Source: Olivibacter jilunii
GTDB taxonomy: Bacteria > Bacteroidota > Bacteroidia > Sphingobacteriales > Sphingobacteriaceae
Length of the DNA stretch: 64,000 nt
Assembly: GCF_900607235.1 (NCBI RefSeq)
Contig: NZ_LR027851.1
Coordinates: forward strand, 186,001-250,000
Direction of reading: 5' to 3'
Part shown: positions 7,838 to 16,621 of the stretch, piece after piece
How positions within the stretch are numbered: the first letter of the stretch is position 1
How the letters are laid out: every line of letters begins with the position of its first letter
The notes under the pieces: generated by a model
Databases searched by the model: none
What the model was told of the DNA's origin: nothing
The model's input: only the letters and a program-made list of their open reading frames with translations
Translations under genes and position numbers: made by a program

Positions 7838-8905
7838 TTAATTGATAACAAAGCCACCGCCCGGTTCCGATAGCAGTTGTTTTTTTACAAAAGTTTCATC
7901 ATTCAATGTGTTAAGGAAATTCAATAAATCCTCCTTCTCGACATCTGTCATAGCAACCCCTCGTGTTCCGTCCATGTGCCGGAAACCCATGTCCAGATTT
8001 TCCGTATGCTGCATAAATTTCCGGTAATGGTCCAGTACACCGCTCAATGTATAAATACTGCCATCATGCATATAGGGAGCCGACCATTTTAAATTACGCA
8101 AGCTGGGTACCTTGAATTTTAGTTTATCTGTAGGGTTCAAGGTTACGGCATAGCGCCCCTCGTCACCTGCTGGATTTCGTCCCAGTCCATTGTCATGAAA
8201 ATCGCCATCAGTAAACAGCGGTTCGCTATGGCAGCGAGAACAATTGTTCTGGAAAAATAGGTAGCCACGCTGTTCCGACTCAGTAAAAGAGATACCCTTT
8301 TCCCCGCGGATCACCTGATCGTATTTGCTGTTATCACTAACTGCCATTAGCATAAACTGAGACAATGCTTTAGACATTTTCGCCGAAGTGATCTCTCTGC
8401 TTCCAAAGGCCTTTTCAAAAAGTGTAGGATAATCCGGGTGCGTTCTCAGCTTTACTAGTACGTTCGGCACCCTTTCACCCATCTCAACCGGGTTTTCAAT
8501 AGGAACAATGGAAAGGAGGTCGAGATTAAACACCCCACCATCCCAAAAAAACGCTTTGTTCCAAGCGAGATTCATGATAGGCATGGGATTACGGATACCC
8601 AATTGATCGTCAATCCCGTGACTAACATCGTGTCCGTGGTGGGTAAAATTGGCCGATTGAATATGGCAGCTGGCACAGGAAATCGTATTGTTGCGAGATA
8701 GACGTGGTTCATGGAACAGGCGCTTACCTAATTCAAAACCAGCCTCCGTTACTTCGTTTTCGGTGAATTTGTAAACAGGTTCGGGAAAATGTCCCGGTTT
8801 TAAAAAACCGGGAAATAATTCGTCAAGGTCTGGCAAGGTTTCATTCGCTTTTTTACAGGCATATGCAACAATTACCAGCCCGATTAAAACAATCCATTTT
8901 TTCAT
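7838..8905 (-). CDS. Di-haem cytochrome c peroxidase family protein, MbnH-like
   Basis: The 355-residue lipoprotein (lipobox VAYAC, Cys 17) has two haem-binding CXXCH motifs, CASCH at 77-81 and CSRCH at 222-226. A YMHDGS segment at 278-283 could give a distal Met or His ligand. This is the bacterial di-haem peroxidase/MauG superfamily. In the MbnP/MbnH pair of methanotrophs, the di-haem MbnH oxidises a Trp of MbnP to kynurenine and so creates a copper site. I chose the Met 8 codons inside the longer frame because it leaves a normal lipoprotein signal and an 8-base gap after the MbnP gene. The neighbouring genes strongly favour MbnH over ordinary CcpA. Confidence 0.88.
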   Translation of the reverse strand: MKKWIVLIGLVIVAYACKKANETLPDLDELFPGFLKPGHFPEPVYKFTENEVTEAGFELGKRLFHEPRLSRNNTISCASCHIQSANFTHHGHDVSHGIDDQLGIRNPMPIMNLAWNKAFFWDGGVFNLDLLSIVPIENPVEMGERVPNVLVKLRTHPDYPTLFEKAFGSREITSAKMSKALSQFMLMAVSDNSKYDQVIRGEKGISFTESEQRGYLFFQNNCSRCHSEPLFTDGDFHDNGLGRNPAGDEGRYAVTLNPTDKLKFKVPSLRNLKWSAPYMHDGSIYTLSGVLDHYRKFMQHTENLDMGFRHMDGTRGVAMTDVEKEDLLNFLNTLNDETFVKKQLLSEPGGGFVIN

Positions 8906-8912
8906 GGCTTTA

Positions 8913-9791
8913 TTATAATTGATCCTCACTGGTTACACCATTTTCAGTATGATCATGCGTAAACATATCCAGAAAGTTATCGGCGATGTATTGGCTGTAT
9001 TCGCTGAACATAACATTAGGGTGTTCAGCGATGCTGAAAGTATGTGTGCCGTTAAACACTTTCATCAGATCAACAAAAAGATGTACATTGCTGCGGTAGC
9101 CAGCCCTTACCTGCGCAACACCTGCTTTTGTTAAGTCTATCGTAATTGTCTTGATATTATTCAAGGTAGGCGCATTGTATCCGCCGAAGCCACCGATATG
9201 ATACTTAAACTGCTTCCGTCCTGTTGGGTCGCCCTGTTGATCATCTGATATTACCGGCGAATTGCCTTCAAACTTGAAGAAAATATAGCCACTGTTCCAC
9301 CCCCAGTACATGCCCTGCGTTTCGTGGTCACCTGTGGTCGGGTCAAGTACGCCTGTGCGTGCATCAAGCCCCATGGTACTGCGCGCACTATCCACGCCTA
9401 ATACAAAAGAAACCTGAGTATAATCCCCTTCGGGAACTTTCACTTTTGCAAAACGGGAGCCACGATTATCACCATATACCAAAAAATAACTTTCTTCAAC
9501 CGGATCCTGAGGCACGGCATATTCCGATCCATCCGCCTTTTTTACCTTAATATTACTAATATAATATTGTACACGGGATACAGTGAAGGCTTCACCTTTG
9601 GCGTTTATATACGGTTTATTGGTATTGTTGAATTGTAATCCGTAATCGCCCACTAGGTTATCGAACTCGATCGAAAAGTCACCCGTTTTCGTGCTATCGA
9701 TATCCGGAGATTCCACCTTCTTACAACTGACTACAGTTAGCATGAATAAGCCTATCCATGCCATCATTTTCCATTTTATTAAGTTTGTCAT
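8913..9791 (-). CDS. MbnP family copper-binding-type lipoprotein
   Basis: The 292-residue protein has a lipoprotein signal (VVSC, Cys 23) and the features of the MbnP family: FSIEFDNLVGDYGLQFNN near 39-56, FTVSRVQYYISNIKVK near 69-84, and MYWGWNSGYIFFKFEG at 161-176. In characterised MbnP one Trp becomes kynurenine and forms the copper site; Trp 163 and Trp 165 are candidates here. The C-terminal part has several His (AEHPNV, FTHDHTENG). The gene directly precedes the MbnH-like gene, as in other 'metallo-mystery' pairs. Copper binding is inferred from the family and not visible directly. The protein should sit on a periplasmic or outer-membrane face. Confidence 0.85.
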   Translation of the reverse strand: MTNLIKWKMMAWIGLFMLTVVSCKKVESPDIDSTKTGDFSIEFDNLVGDYGLQFNNTNKPYINAKGEAFTVSRVQYYISNIKVKKADGSEYAVPQDPVEESYFLVYGDNRGSRFAKVKVPEGDYTQVSFVLGVDSARSTMGLDARTGVLDPTTGDHETQGMYWGWNSGYIFFKFEGNSPVISDDQQGDPTGRKQFKYHIGGFGGYNAPTLNNIKTITIDLTKAGVAQVRAGYRSNVHLFVDLMKVFNGTHTFSIAEHPNVMFSEYSQYIADNFLDMFTHDHTENGVTSEDQL

Positions 9792-9956
9792 TTTCTATTA
9801 TTAAGTTTTTTGTTAAAAATCGATTCTTTCAATAGCGTATAGGCATAGGAGTTCAATGCCAACGTAAATAGGCATGAATTATCCACGTGCAGGCAATAGG
9901 CTTGTACAACCGGTATAACCTACATAATGCTTTCGAAAAATATAAATTGAGGAATG

Positions 9957-10331
9957 TTAGATTATTTTAGGAGGTAAAAATGGCTTGTTTGTATAGAGAT
10001 ATCTATAGAGGATGCCGTAGGACGGATGGTTCTCCGATAGATGTACCGGAAATGGACTTTGCAAATGGAGCATCTCTGAAACCACCATCGTAACTTCCGC
10101 CTTAGAGGTAGCGGCACTCCGCGAACCTTTTTCAGACTCTTCCAATTTCTTCAGTTTTTTCATCAGGACACACTGTCCGTTACACTGCATCTCAGGTTTA
10201 TCCCGATTTTCACATAGAGCCCGGATAATATAATTTCTGTTAACCTGAAACCAAGTCAATACACCAAGACTTCCAAGACATTGAAATGTCAATGTAAATA
10301 ATAACAGATAGACCAGTGTTTTTCTGACCAT
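9957..10331 (-). CDS. Small Cys-motif membrane/periplasmic protein (CENR family member A)
   Basis: The 124-residue protein starts with one hydrophobic helix (LVYLLLFTLTFQCLGSLGVLTWF, residues about 6-28), followed directly by NRNYIIRALCENRDKPEMQC and NGQCVLMKKLKK. Cys 40, Cys 50 and Cys 54 form a C-x9-C-x3-C pattern. A charged linker and a short hydrophobic tail complete it. The protein is paralogous to the next gene upstream, with the same length and motif. I know similar short hypothetical proteins in Bacteroidota but no assigned function. The position ahead of the MbnP-MbnH-porin genes on the same strand suggests metal binding or export in the same pathway. This is inference. Confidence 0.7.
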   Translation of the reverse strand: MVRKTLVYLLLFTLTFQCLGSLGVLTWFQVNRNYIIRALCENRDKPEMQCNGQCVLMKKLKKLEESEKGSRSAATSKAEVTMVVSEMLHLQSPFPVHLSENHPSYGILYRYLYTNKPFLPPKII

Positions 10332-10458
10332 TTCCAGTGTGTAAAGCGATTTCGATCAGCCGAATTGCAGCTGACGAAAAAATATAAATAAACAAAAAGC
10401 TACGCAGCCATGTAAAGGATGGTTGTCTTTATACATGGACGAATAAAAGAAAAATTGT

Positions 10459-10833
10459 TTAGCTGAGAGGAGGGTGGAAGATGGACCCCAGCACGGGGGG
10501 CTGGTATAGCAGATTTCCCCCATAGATGAAGGTCTCCTTTTTGACGGTGGTGACAGGATGTTTCACTGTTCTGAAATCAATCGGAGCTGCAAGCACCTGA
10601 AAATCCTTTAATTTTAGCTCAGGGTTTTTGTTTTCCCGTTCGCGTTCTTTCTTCAGCTTTTTCATCAAAAGACATGTCCCCGCACAAGACGGAGCCATAG
10701 CGGTGTTTCTATTCTCACACAGATTATTAGCTATATAGGATCGGTTGGCATAAAATGCAGTCATGATGAATAGTCCGGCGCAGCTTTGCAATAGCACAAT
10801 TGGAATTAAAAATATAATGGCCAGACGTTTCAA
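10459..10833 (-). CDS. Small Cys-motif membrane/periplasmic protein (CENR family member B)
   Basis: This paralogue of the preceding protein has a hydrophobic N-terminal helix, then ANRSYIANNLCENRN, SCAGTCLLMKKLKK and a charged linker. Cys 39, Cys 50 and Cys 54 match the other copy. The open frame extends upstream to an ATG at 10923, but those 30 extra codons do not look like a signal sequence. A TTG start at 10833 gives exactly 124 residues, the length of the paralogue, and aligns the two membrane helices. A TATATTCG box (10862-10869, minus strand) would also place the transcript start inside the longer version. First gene of the likely five-gene copper-linked cluster. Confidence 0.7.
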   Translation of the reverse strand: MKRLAIIFLIPIVLLQSCAGLFIMTAFYANRSYIANNLCENRNTAMAPSCAGTCLLMKKLKKERERENKNPELKLKDFQVLAAPIDFRTVKHPVTTVKKETFIYGGNLLYQPPVLGSIFHPPLS

Positions 10834-10983
10834 AATAACAGAGTCTTTTATTTTAAATGCTACGAATATAAGAGTTTGCGGCCATTTGGCATAATCAAAT
10901 ACCAATTTTATCAAATTATGCAATCAATTATTTTTATAGGAGTTAAGTGAAACGTGTATAATGCATAAGGATTTGATTTCGTC

Positions 10984-12006
10984 TTAAGTTTCCTTTACCC
11001 CATATCGCTCTAATGCTTTTACTAGTTGCTGCTTTATCTGTTTTACCAAGATTTTCGGTCCTAATACCTTTATTTTAGCGCCAAAACCCAATAATTCCCG
11101 CTCGAGCTCAAAATTTAAAATTACCTTGATACTAAAGATCTTACCGTTATCTTGGTCGCTTAATAGTTTTTGCGTGTGATGCAAGGGTTTAGTTATAACA
11201 TAAGGTGCATTATCTGCATCGATCCAAAAAACTACTTCGCACTCCCGTTGGTCGGGTGTTTTCGTTACACCAATACAGTTATCATAATAGGTTGCCAGAT
11301 CCAATGTTCTATTTTCCCTATACGGTTCTTCGCGTTCTTCCACGGCTTGTATCCGATCCAGAGCCAAGTTCATAATGTGCGCATTCCGTTTATGCGGCAT
11401 GCCCAATACAAACCAGCGGTTGCGATATTCTTTCAATAGGTACCCACTGAAGCAGAAGCTACTAGCCTCCCGGGCTTTAAAGGATTGATAGGTAATACAG
11501 ATGGTTTTCTTGGCTGCAATCGCTTTACGTATTACCTCTAGCCATTCCAGACCCTTCAGGTCATCGTTCTTTTCAAAATCAATTACAGGCGTACTTTGCG
11601 TTTTTTGCGAATAAATCTTGTCTTCCAATTTACTTACCAGTTCGTTCAGATCGGTAAAATGGTTCAAGCCCTTAAATTGTTTTAATAATCCGGACACTTC
11701 ACTCAACACTTCCATGTCCTGTTGATTCAGCGGGATACTGGTAATACTATAATTCTTGTCGCTGTAGGTGTAATATTTCTTATCAACCACTACAATAGGT
11801 GCTTCGTAACCTAACTTGTTACTGCGCATCATGGCTATATCCGCCTGCACGGTACGACGACTTACGCCCGTATCGATTCCATGGTATTCATAAATGGCAT
11901 CGCTACAAGCTTCAATCAAGTCTTCAAGTGTCCACTTTTTAAAACGATTTTGGAGACATTGGTCGATCGTGCGGTAGCGAATCAGGGCGTTGCGGTTAAT
12001 CGGCAT
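10984..12006 (-). CDS. WYL-domain transcriptional regulator (YafY type)
   Basis: The 340-residue protein has an N-terminal winged-helix region (RYRTIDQCLQNRFKKWTLED through GVSRRTVQADIAMMRS, residues about 8-75). A central WYL-type domain follows (KKTICITYQSFKAREASSF, then YRNRWFVLGMPHKR near 230), in which the W-Y-L triad reads W-F-V. A C-terminal WCX-like domain is near 260-335. I chose the Met at 12006 over the frame's first Met 41 codons upstream, because the extra stretch has no family similarity. The gene is divergent from rtcB across a short intergenic region. This pairing resembles other RNA-repair loci where a ligand-sensing regulator sits beside rtcB. RNA or nucleotide sensing is inference. 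Confidence 0.82.
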   Translation of the reverse strand: MPINRNALIRYRTIDQCLQNRFKKWTLEDLIEACSDAIYEYHGIDTGVSRRTVQADIAMMRSNKLGYEAPIVVVDKKYYTYSDKNYSITSIPLNQQDMEVLSEVSGLLKQFKGLNHFTDLNELVSKLEDKIYSQKTQSTPVIDFEKNDDLKGLEWLEVIRKAIAAKKTICITYQSFKAREASSFCFSGYLLKEYRNRWFVLGMPHKRNAHIMNLALDRIQAVEEREEPYRENRTLDLATYYDNCIGVTKTPDQRECEVVFWIDADNAPYVITKPLHHTQKLLSDQDNGKIFSIKVILNFELERELLGFGAKIKVLGPKILVKQIKQQLVKALERYGVKET

Positions 12007-12184
12007 AGTATCAGCAAATATTTTGAATGAATTTATATAATATTTCTTTACTGCGCAAATAGGTTGCGTACTTGTTATTTCTCTTTGTATTATCAAAAGC
12101 AGAGACATTTGATGAAACTCCGTTTCCAAACCGGAAAAGCGAGATTAGTTTAGAGACTTTAAGCATACAATAAAATTAATAGAT

Positions 12185-13639
12185 ATGGAAAAGGAAAAGA
12201 TAAGCAACAACGAGTTAAAGGCATTAGGGATCAATGCTGTGGAAGTACTAGTCAATTTTAGCCGCGTAGCCAATGGTTTGTTAAAGCATAACGTAATGAA
12301 TAAACCCGAAATACTGGCTAATCTAGAAGCTTTAATTGATGATCCTATGCCATATACATTAAAGAAAGGTGGTAAATTCAAAAACCTGGCAGAAGATGTG
12401 ATTGCTTTGCGAAAAGAGGGTAAGTTTGTTAAACAAGAACGTAGCAACTTTAAACTGAAAGAAGAAATAGTTGACTTCCCGGTATGGGGCTTGGAACAGA
12501 TTGAAGTAGGAGCCTTATCACAAATGCGGACAGCGGTACAATTACCGATTGCGGTCGCCGGTGCCTTAATGCCGGATGCTCATCAAGGTTATGGGCTTCC
12601 CATTGGCGGAGTGTTGGCCACTACGGCCAACACGATTATTCCATTTGCTGTGGGTGTCGATATTGCATGCCGTATGTGTTTAAGTATATTTGACCTACCT
12701 GCTGAGACACTCGATACCGAAACCGATAAATTAAAGAATCTGTTAGTTGATCACACCTATTTTGGTATGGGCTGTACTACCAAATCATATTTTGACAGCT
12801 CCTTATTCGATAGTAAAACCTGGGGAGAGACCAAGATAATCCGCAGTTTAAAGGATAAGGCGTACGCTCAATTAGGAACCAGTGGAACCGGTAACCATTT
12901 TGTAGAATGGGGTGAACTAACCTTAGGCGAAGGTGCCTTGAATGATATACCGGCGGGTAAGTATTTAGCGCTGCTTTCGCACTCCGGCTCTCGGGGCTTT
13001 GGAGGTGCAATTGCAGATCATTACAGTAGGATAGCGATGACTAAAACCAAACTTCCGGGCGAGGCTAAACATTTAGCATGGCTTGATCTGGATAAAGACG
13101 AAGGACAGGAATACTGGATAGCCATGAACTTGGCAGGGGAATATGCCAGTGCCAACCATCATGAAATCCATAACAAAATAGCACGAGCCTTAGGACTTAG
13201 ACCCATCATGATGATCGAGAACCATCACAACTTTGCCTGGAAAGAGCAACTGGCTGATGGTACTGAAGTAATGGTACACCGTAAAGGTGCTACGCCGGCA
13301 GGTGAGGGTGTGTTGGGAATTATTCCAGGTAGTATGAGTGCGCCCGGCTTTTTAGTACGCGGTAAAGGTCATACGCCAAGCATCAACTCGGCCAGTCACG
13401 GCGCGGGCAGGGCCATGAGTCGTAGCGCAGCTTTCAAAACGTTGGATAGAGCGGTCGTTGCTGCTGACTTAGTTGACAAACGCATCACCTTGCTCGGAAG
13501 CGATCTCGACGAAGCACCTATGGCATATAAGAATATCCATGCGGTAATGGCCGCTCAACATGATCTGGTTGACGTGTTGGCTAAATTTGAGCCAAGAATA
13601 GTCAGAATGGCAGATGCACGCGAGAAACCGGAGGATTAA
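12185..13639 (+). CDS. rtcB: RtcB-type RNA-splicing ligase
   Basis: The 484-residue protein is a GTP- and Mn-dependent RNA ligase that joins 2',3'-cyclic phosphate or 3'-phosphate ends to 5'-OH ends. Motifs visible are GVDIACRM at 157-164 (metal Cys 162), GTSGTGNHFVEW at 231-242 (His 238), SHSGSRGFG at 265-273 (His 266), ENHHNF at 345-350 and SASHGAGRAMS at 402-412, whose His 405 corresponds to the guanylated nucleophile. All catalytic residues are present, so the enzyme should be active. No rtcA (RNA cyclase) is adjacent. The divergent WYL regulator at 10984-12006 is the likely controller. Confidence 0.95.
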   Translation: MEKEKISNNELKALGINAVEVLVNFSRVANGLLKHNVMNKPEILANLEALIDDPMPYTLKKGGKFKNLAEDVIALRKEGKFVKQERSNFKLKEEIVDFPVWGLEQIEVGALSQMRTAVQLPIAVAGALMPDAHQGYGLPIGGVLATTANTIIPFAVGVDIACRMCLSIFDLPAETLDTETDKLKNLLVDHTYFGMGCTTKSYFDSSLFDSKTWGETKIIRSLKDKAYAQLGTSGTGNHFVEWGELTLGEGALNDIPAGKYLALLSHSGSRGFGGAIADHYSRIAMTKTKLPGEAKHLAWLDLDKDEGQEYWIAMNLAGEYASANHHEIHNKIARALGLRPIMMIENHHNFAWKEQLADGTEVMVHRKGATPAGEGVLGIIPGSMSAPGFLVRGKGHTPSINSASHGAGRAMSRSAAFKTLDRAVVAADLVDKRITLLGSDLDEAPMAYKNIHAVMAAQHDLVDVLAKFEPRIVRMADAREKPED

Positions 13640-13788
13640 GGAAGTTGTTCTACCAAATGATGATAGTGTGTAGACCAGTTACTAATTTGCTGCTATGAAA
13701 GGGCTGGAAGCCTATATTTTGCAATTTGCTAAACTGAGTCCAACATATCCCTGCCCGCAACCAAGCGGGCAGGAAGATAACGGTTAAA

Positions 13789-14565
13789 TCATATTGCCGA
13801 ACTAACGCCGCCGTCAACCAGGTAATTGGAACCTGTGATATATTGTGCTTCCGGAGACGCAAGGAACCTCACCAAATTAGCAATTTCTTCGGGGGTAGCC
13901 ATTCTGCCCAACGGAATATCCCCAATTTTGCTCATAACGAGTTTAAAGGCTTCATCTACCGTTGTATTTGATGACTTTGCTAAATTTTCAATAAAGTCCT
14001 GCATCAATTGAGTTCTCACTGCTCCGGGTGAAACAGTGTTTACACGTATACCTTTTGAGCCAACTTCGTTCGCCAATGCTTTACTGTATGCATTTAATGC
14101 CGCTTTGGCTACAGAATAAGTCATTGTAATATCCCAAATCGGCTGTTGTGCAACATAAGTGGAAATGTTGATAATTACACCACTTTGCTGTTCAATCATA
14201 GTCGGCAATAATGCTTTGTTAATACGGACGGCGGACATCAAGTTCAATTGTAATTCATTGTTCCAATGCTCGTCCGAAAGTGTGCTGAAACCGCCACCAG
14301 GTCCCAGATTACCTCCAGCATTATTCACGATAATGTCGATTTTTCCATATTTATCCAAAATTTCTTTTGCGACGATGTTTGCACTTTCGGGTTGAGCAAG
14401 ATCGGCAGCAATAAAATAATACCCGTTTGGATTTTCCGTCGGTTCGGTTCTGGCAGTTACAATAATTTGAGCGCCTCCGTCGCCTAATTTGTCCGCAATC
14501 GCTTTTCCGATACCTTTTGTACCGCCTGTTACCAAGGCAATCTGTCCTTCTAAAAAACTGTTCAT
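13789..14565 (-). CDS. SDR family oxidoreductase (TetR-linked)
   Basis: A 258-residue classical short-chain dehydrogenase. Cofactor motif TGGTKGIG at 13-20, NNAG at 81-84, catalytic Ser 135, Tyr 150 and Lys 154 (YSVAK), and the PGAVRT segment after strand 6 are all present. The C-terminal LVDGG is typical. It reduces or oxidises an unknown carbonyl or alcohol with NAD(P). The TetR gene lies just upstream on the same strand, and the 67-base gap between them holds a copy of the operator also found before the TetR gene. It is therefore probably repressed by that protein, with an electrophile or a drug as a likely inducer. Confidence 0.9.
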   Translation of the reverse strand: MNSFLEGQIALVTGGTKGIGKAIADKLGDGGAQIIVTARTEPTENPNGYYFIAADLAQPESANIVAKEILDKYGKIDIIVNNAGGNLGPGGGFSTLSDEHWNNELQLNLMSAVRINKALLPTMIEQQSGVIINISTYVAQQPIWDITMTYSVAKAALNAYSKALANEVGSKGIRVNTVSPGAVRTQLMQDFIENLAKSSNTTVDEAFKLVMSKIGDIPLGRMATPEEIANLVRFLASPEAQYITGSNYLVDGGVSSAI

Positions 14566-14596
14566 AATGAATACTTGAATTGAATGTTTATATTAA

Positions 14597-14619
14597 TTTT
14601 GAAACGTTTGTTTTAAAAT
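14597..14619. promoter_or_regulatory. Probable TetR operator, SDR promoter copy
   Basis: A 23-base element with core GAAACGTTTGTTTTAAAAT lies 32-54 bases before the SDR start. It is the same, apart from two core bases, as the element at 15233-15255 before the TetR gene. The core AAACGTTTGTTT is an imperfect palindrome. Confidence 0.6.
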
Positions 14620-14632
14620 AAGTCAAAAAAAT

Positions 14633-15211
14633 TTAACACCTTAATTGGCGAATGATAAAATCTGCCATATTTAAAATTTTATTTCGATCTTGATGTAAAA
14701 TGAATGAATTGTACCAACCGATAAATGTACTAACAAGATAATCCGCAACAGTATCTGCGTTCTCGTTTTGACCAATCTGATGCTGGCTTTGTGCTTTTTC
14801 TACTAAATCTTTCAAAAACCGGTGTGTAAAATTATCATAGGATGTTATGATCGCCTGTATTTCCGGGTCGTCCCCTTCTATTTCAAAAGTTGCCTTTACG
14901 CACAGGCAGCTGTTCGGTTCAGTCGTAATGATGTCTGCTGCATCTTTAATAAAGCTTTCAAGAGCCTGGATCGGCGAGGCGAAACTTATATAACGCTGCT
15001 CAACCGCATCAATTCGCATTTTTATATAATGCTTGATACACCTAACAAACAAGCGATGTTTATCGCCTATTGTGTTATAAAGACTGCTACTATTAATTTG
15101 CATAGCATCAGTTAAGTCGCGCATAGAAGTAGCCGCATAACCTTTTTTCCAGAAGACTTCCATTGCCTTCTGTATGGCTTGTTCTTCATCAAATTCTATC
15201 AATCTTGCCAT
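14633..15211 (-). CDS. TetR/AcrR family repressor
   Basis: The 192-residue protein begins MARLIEFDEEQAIQKAMEVF with the classic TetR helix-turn-helix KGYAATSMRDLTDAMQINSSSLYNTIGDKHRLF near 22-54. The C-terminal region is a helical ligand/dimer domain with a TEPNSCLCVKATFEI segment, as in TetR_C families. The frame reaches 24 codons further upstream (15283), but the usual N-terminus starts at 15211. The two matching operator-like elements at 14597 and 15233 suggest that it represses itself and the following SDR gene. Confidence 0.88.
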   Translation of the reverse strand: MARLIEFDEEQAIQKAMEVFWKKGYAATSMRDLTDAMQINSSSLYNTIGDKHRLFVRCIKHYIKMRIDAVEQRYISFASPIQALESFIKDAADIITTEPNSCLCVKATFEIEGDDPEIQAIITSYDNFTHRFLKDLVEKAQSQHQIGQNENADTVADYLVSTFIGWYNSFILHQDRNKILNMADFIIRQLRC

Positions 15212-15232
15212 GATGAAACAAAGATAAAATAT

Positions 15233-15255
15233 TTTTGAAACAATTGTTTTAAAAT
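15233..15255. promoter_or_regulatory. Probable TetR operator, autoregulatory copy
   Basis: The element contains the perfect 12-base palindrome AAACAATTGTTT flanked by TTTTG and TAAAAT, and lies 22-44 bases before the TetR start. It repeats the element before the SDR gene over 23 bases. A repressor bound here would block its own promoter. Confidence 0.65.
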
Positions 15256-15480
15256 TTAAAGAATTTCTGCTGGATGCAATCATAACTTCAGGCTATTTTT
15301 TGTGGCTAATGTCATTGGGTTCTCATGGTCTCTTCTATTCGGCCTGAGAGCTATTCGCATGCCATTCAAAATGAGACAATATGTCTGAACTTTGATAAGA
15401 TCTTGTAAGATCCGGTGATCCCTTTTATCTAATTTTAGCAGCTCACTAATGGCCGATATTAGTTTCTATTCCCAAAATCA

Positions 15481-16593
15481 ATGAATAACAATAATCTTTT
15501 CACAAAACCCCATTACCCTATATTAGACGGTTTACGAGGCATTGCAGCCATAATTGTAGTTACTTTTCACTTGAGCGAACCCCTGTCGACCGGAAATCTG
15601 GACAACCTTGTGAACCATGGTTATCTGGCCGTTGATTTTTTCTTTCTGTTATCAGGTTTTGTGATCGGCTATGCTTATGACGATCGTTGGCATAAAATGA
15701 CGCTCGGAAGCTTCTTAAAACGTCGGGTCGAACGACTTCACCCTTTGGTAATTCTGGGAATGACCCTCGGAGCGATCGGATTCTATTTTACCGATTCGGC
15801 AATCTGGCCACTTATCCATACGGTTCCCTTGTGGAAGTTACTTCTGGTCATGCTGATAGGATATACAATATTACCGGTACCATTAGCTCTCGATATTCGA
15901 GGTTGGGAGGAAATGCATCCGCTCAACAGTGTCGGTTGGTCTTTATTTTTTGAATATATTGCTAACATCCTTTATGCCACGATAGTAAGAAAATTCTCAA
16001 ATAAGGCATTAGCGGTTTTTGTTTTCATAGCAGCAGTAGCACTTGCTCATTTTGCTATTACCAGCCCCAAAGGTGATGTAAGCGGCGGCTGGACGTTGAA
16101 TGCCGAACACATGCGCATCGGGATTACCCGAACAATATATCCCTTTTTTGCAGGCTTGTTACTTTCCCGTGTAGCGAAATTAACCCGCATCCGGAACGCC
16201 TTTACATGGTGCAGTATTTTAGTAGCCACGGTACTGTATATGCCACGGATTGGTGGCGCGGAACATCTTTGGCTGAACGGTGTTTATGAATCTGTATGTA
16301 TCATCTTCGTTTTTCCCCTTATTGTATATCTGGGTGCTAGTGGCATTGTTTCTACAAAAACGGAACGTAAGCTATGTAAATTTCTTGGCGACATCTCGTA
16401 TCCACTTTATCTGGTGCATTATCCCTTTGTTTACTTTTATGTTGCTTGGATCAGTAACAATAAGGGGGTAACCATTCTACAGGCCTGGCCATACGCCTTA
16501 CTTATTTTATGCGGCTCCATCGTTTTGGCTTATGTCGCCCTGAAATGGTATGACGAGCCTGTGCGGAAATGGTTGAGAAAAAAACTTGGTTAA
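15481..16593 (+). CDS. Acyltransferase family 3 membrane protein (OafA/YrhL type)
   Basis: A 370-residue, strongly hydrophobic protein of the acyltransferase-3 family. It has the opening PILDGLRGIAAIIVVTFHL near 13-31, whose family motif is L-D-G-x-R-x-x-A-x-x-x-V-x-x-x-H. GYLAVDFFFLLSGFVIGYAY is near 47-66, and LKRRVERLHPLVI near 79-91 carries the conserved Arg. About ten membrane helices follow and the C-terminus is basic (VRKWLRKKLG). Members O-acetylate or acylate polysaccharides, lipids or antibiotics from the cytoplasmic side. The target cannot be read from context, since the neighbours are a regulator module and a permease. Confidence 0.88.
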   Translation: MNNNNLFTKPHYPILDGLRGIAAIIVVTFHLSEPLSTGNLDNLVNHGYLAVDFFFLLSGFVIGYAYDDRWHKMTLGSFLKRRVERLHPLVILGMTLGAIGFYFTDSAIWPLIHTVPLWKLLLVMLIGYTILPVPLALDIRGWEEMHPLNSVGWSLFFEYIANILYATIVRKFSNKALAVFVFIAAVALAHFAITSPKGDVSGGWTLNAEHMRIGITRTIYPFFAGLLLSRVAKLTRIRNAFTWCSILVATVLYMPRIGGAEHLWLNGVYESVCIIFVFPLIVYLGASGIVSTKTERKLCKFLGDISYPLYLVHYPFVYFYVAWISNNKGVTILQAWPYALLILCGSIVLAYVALKWYDEPVRKWLRKKLG

Positions 16594-16621
16594 GTACTAT
16601 AAATGTAGTTATTCTTAAAGT

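Noticed and set aside
13650-13862. Minus-strand ORF after rtcB
   Set aside because: It overlaps the 3' end of the SDR gene in another frame and has no family pattern.
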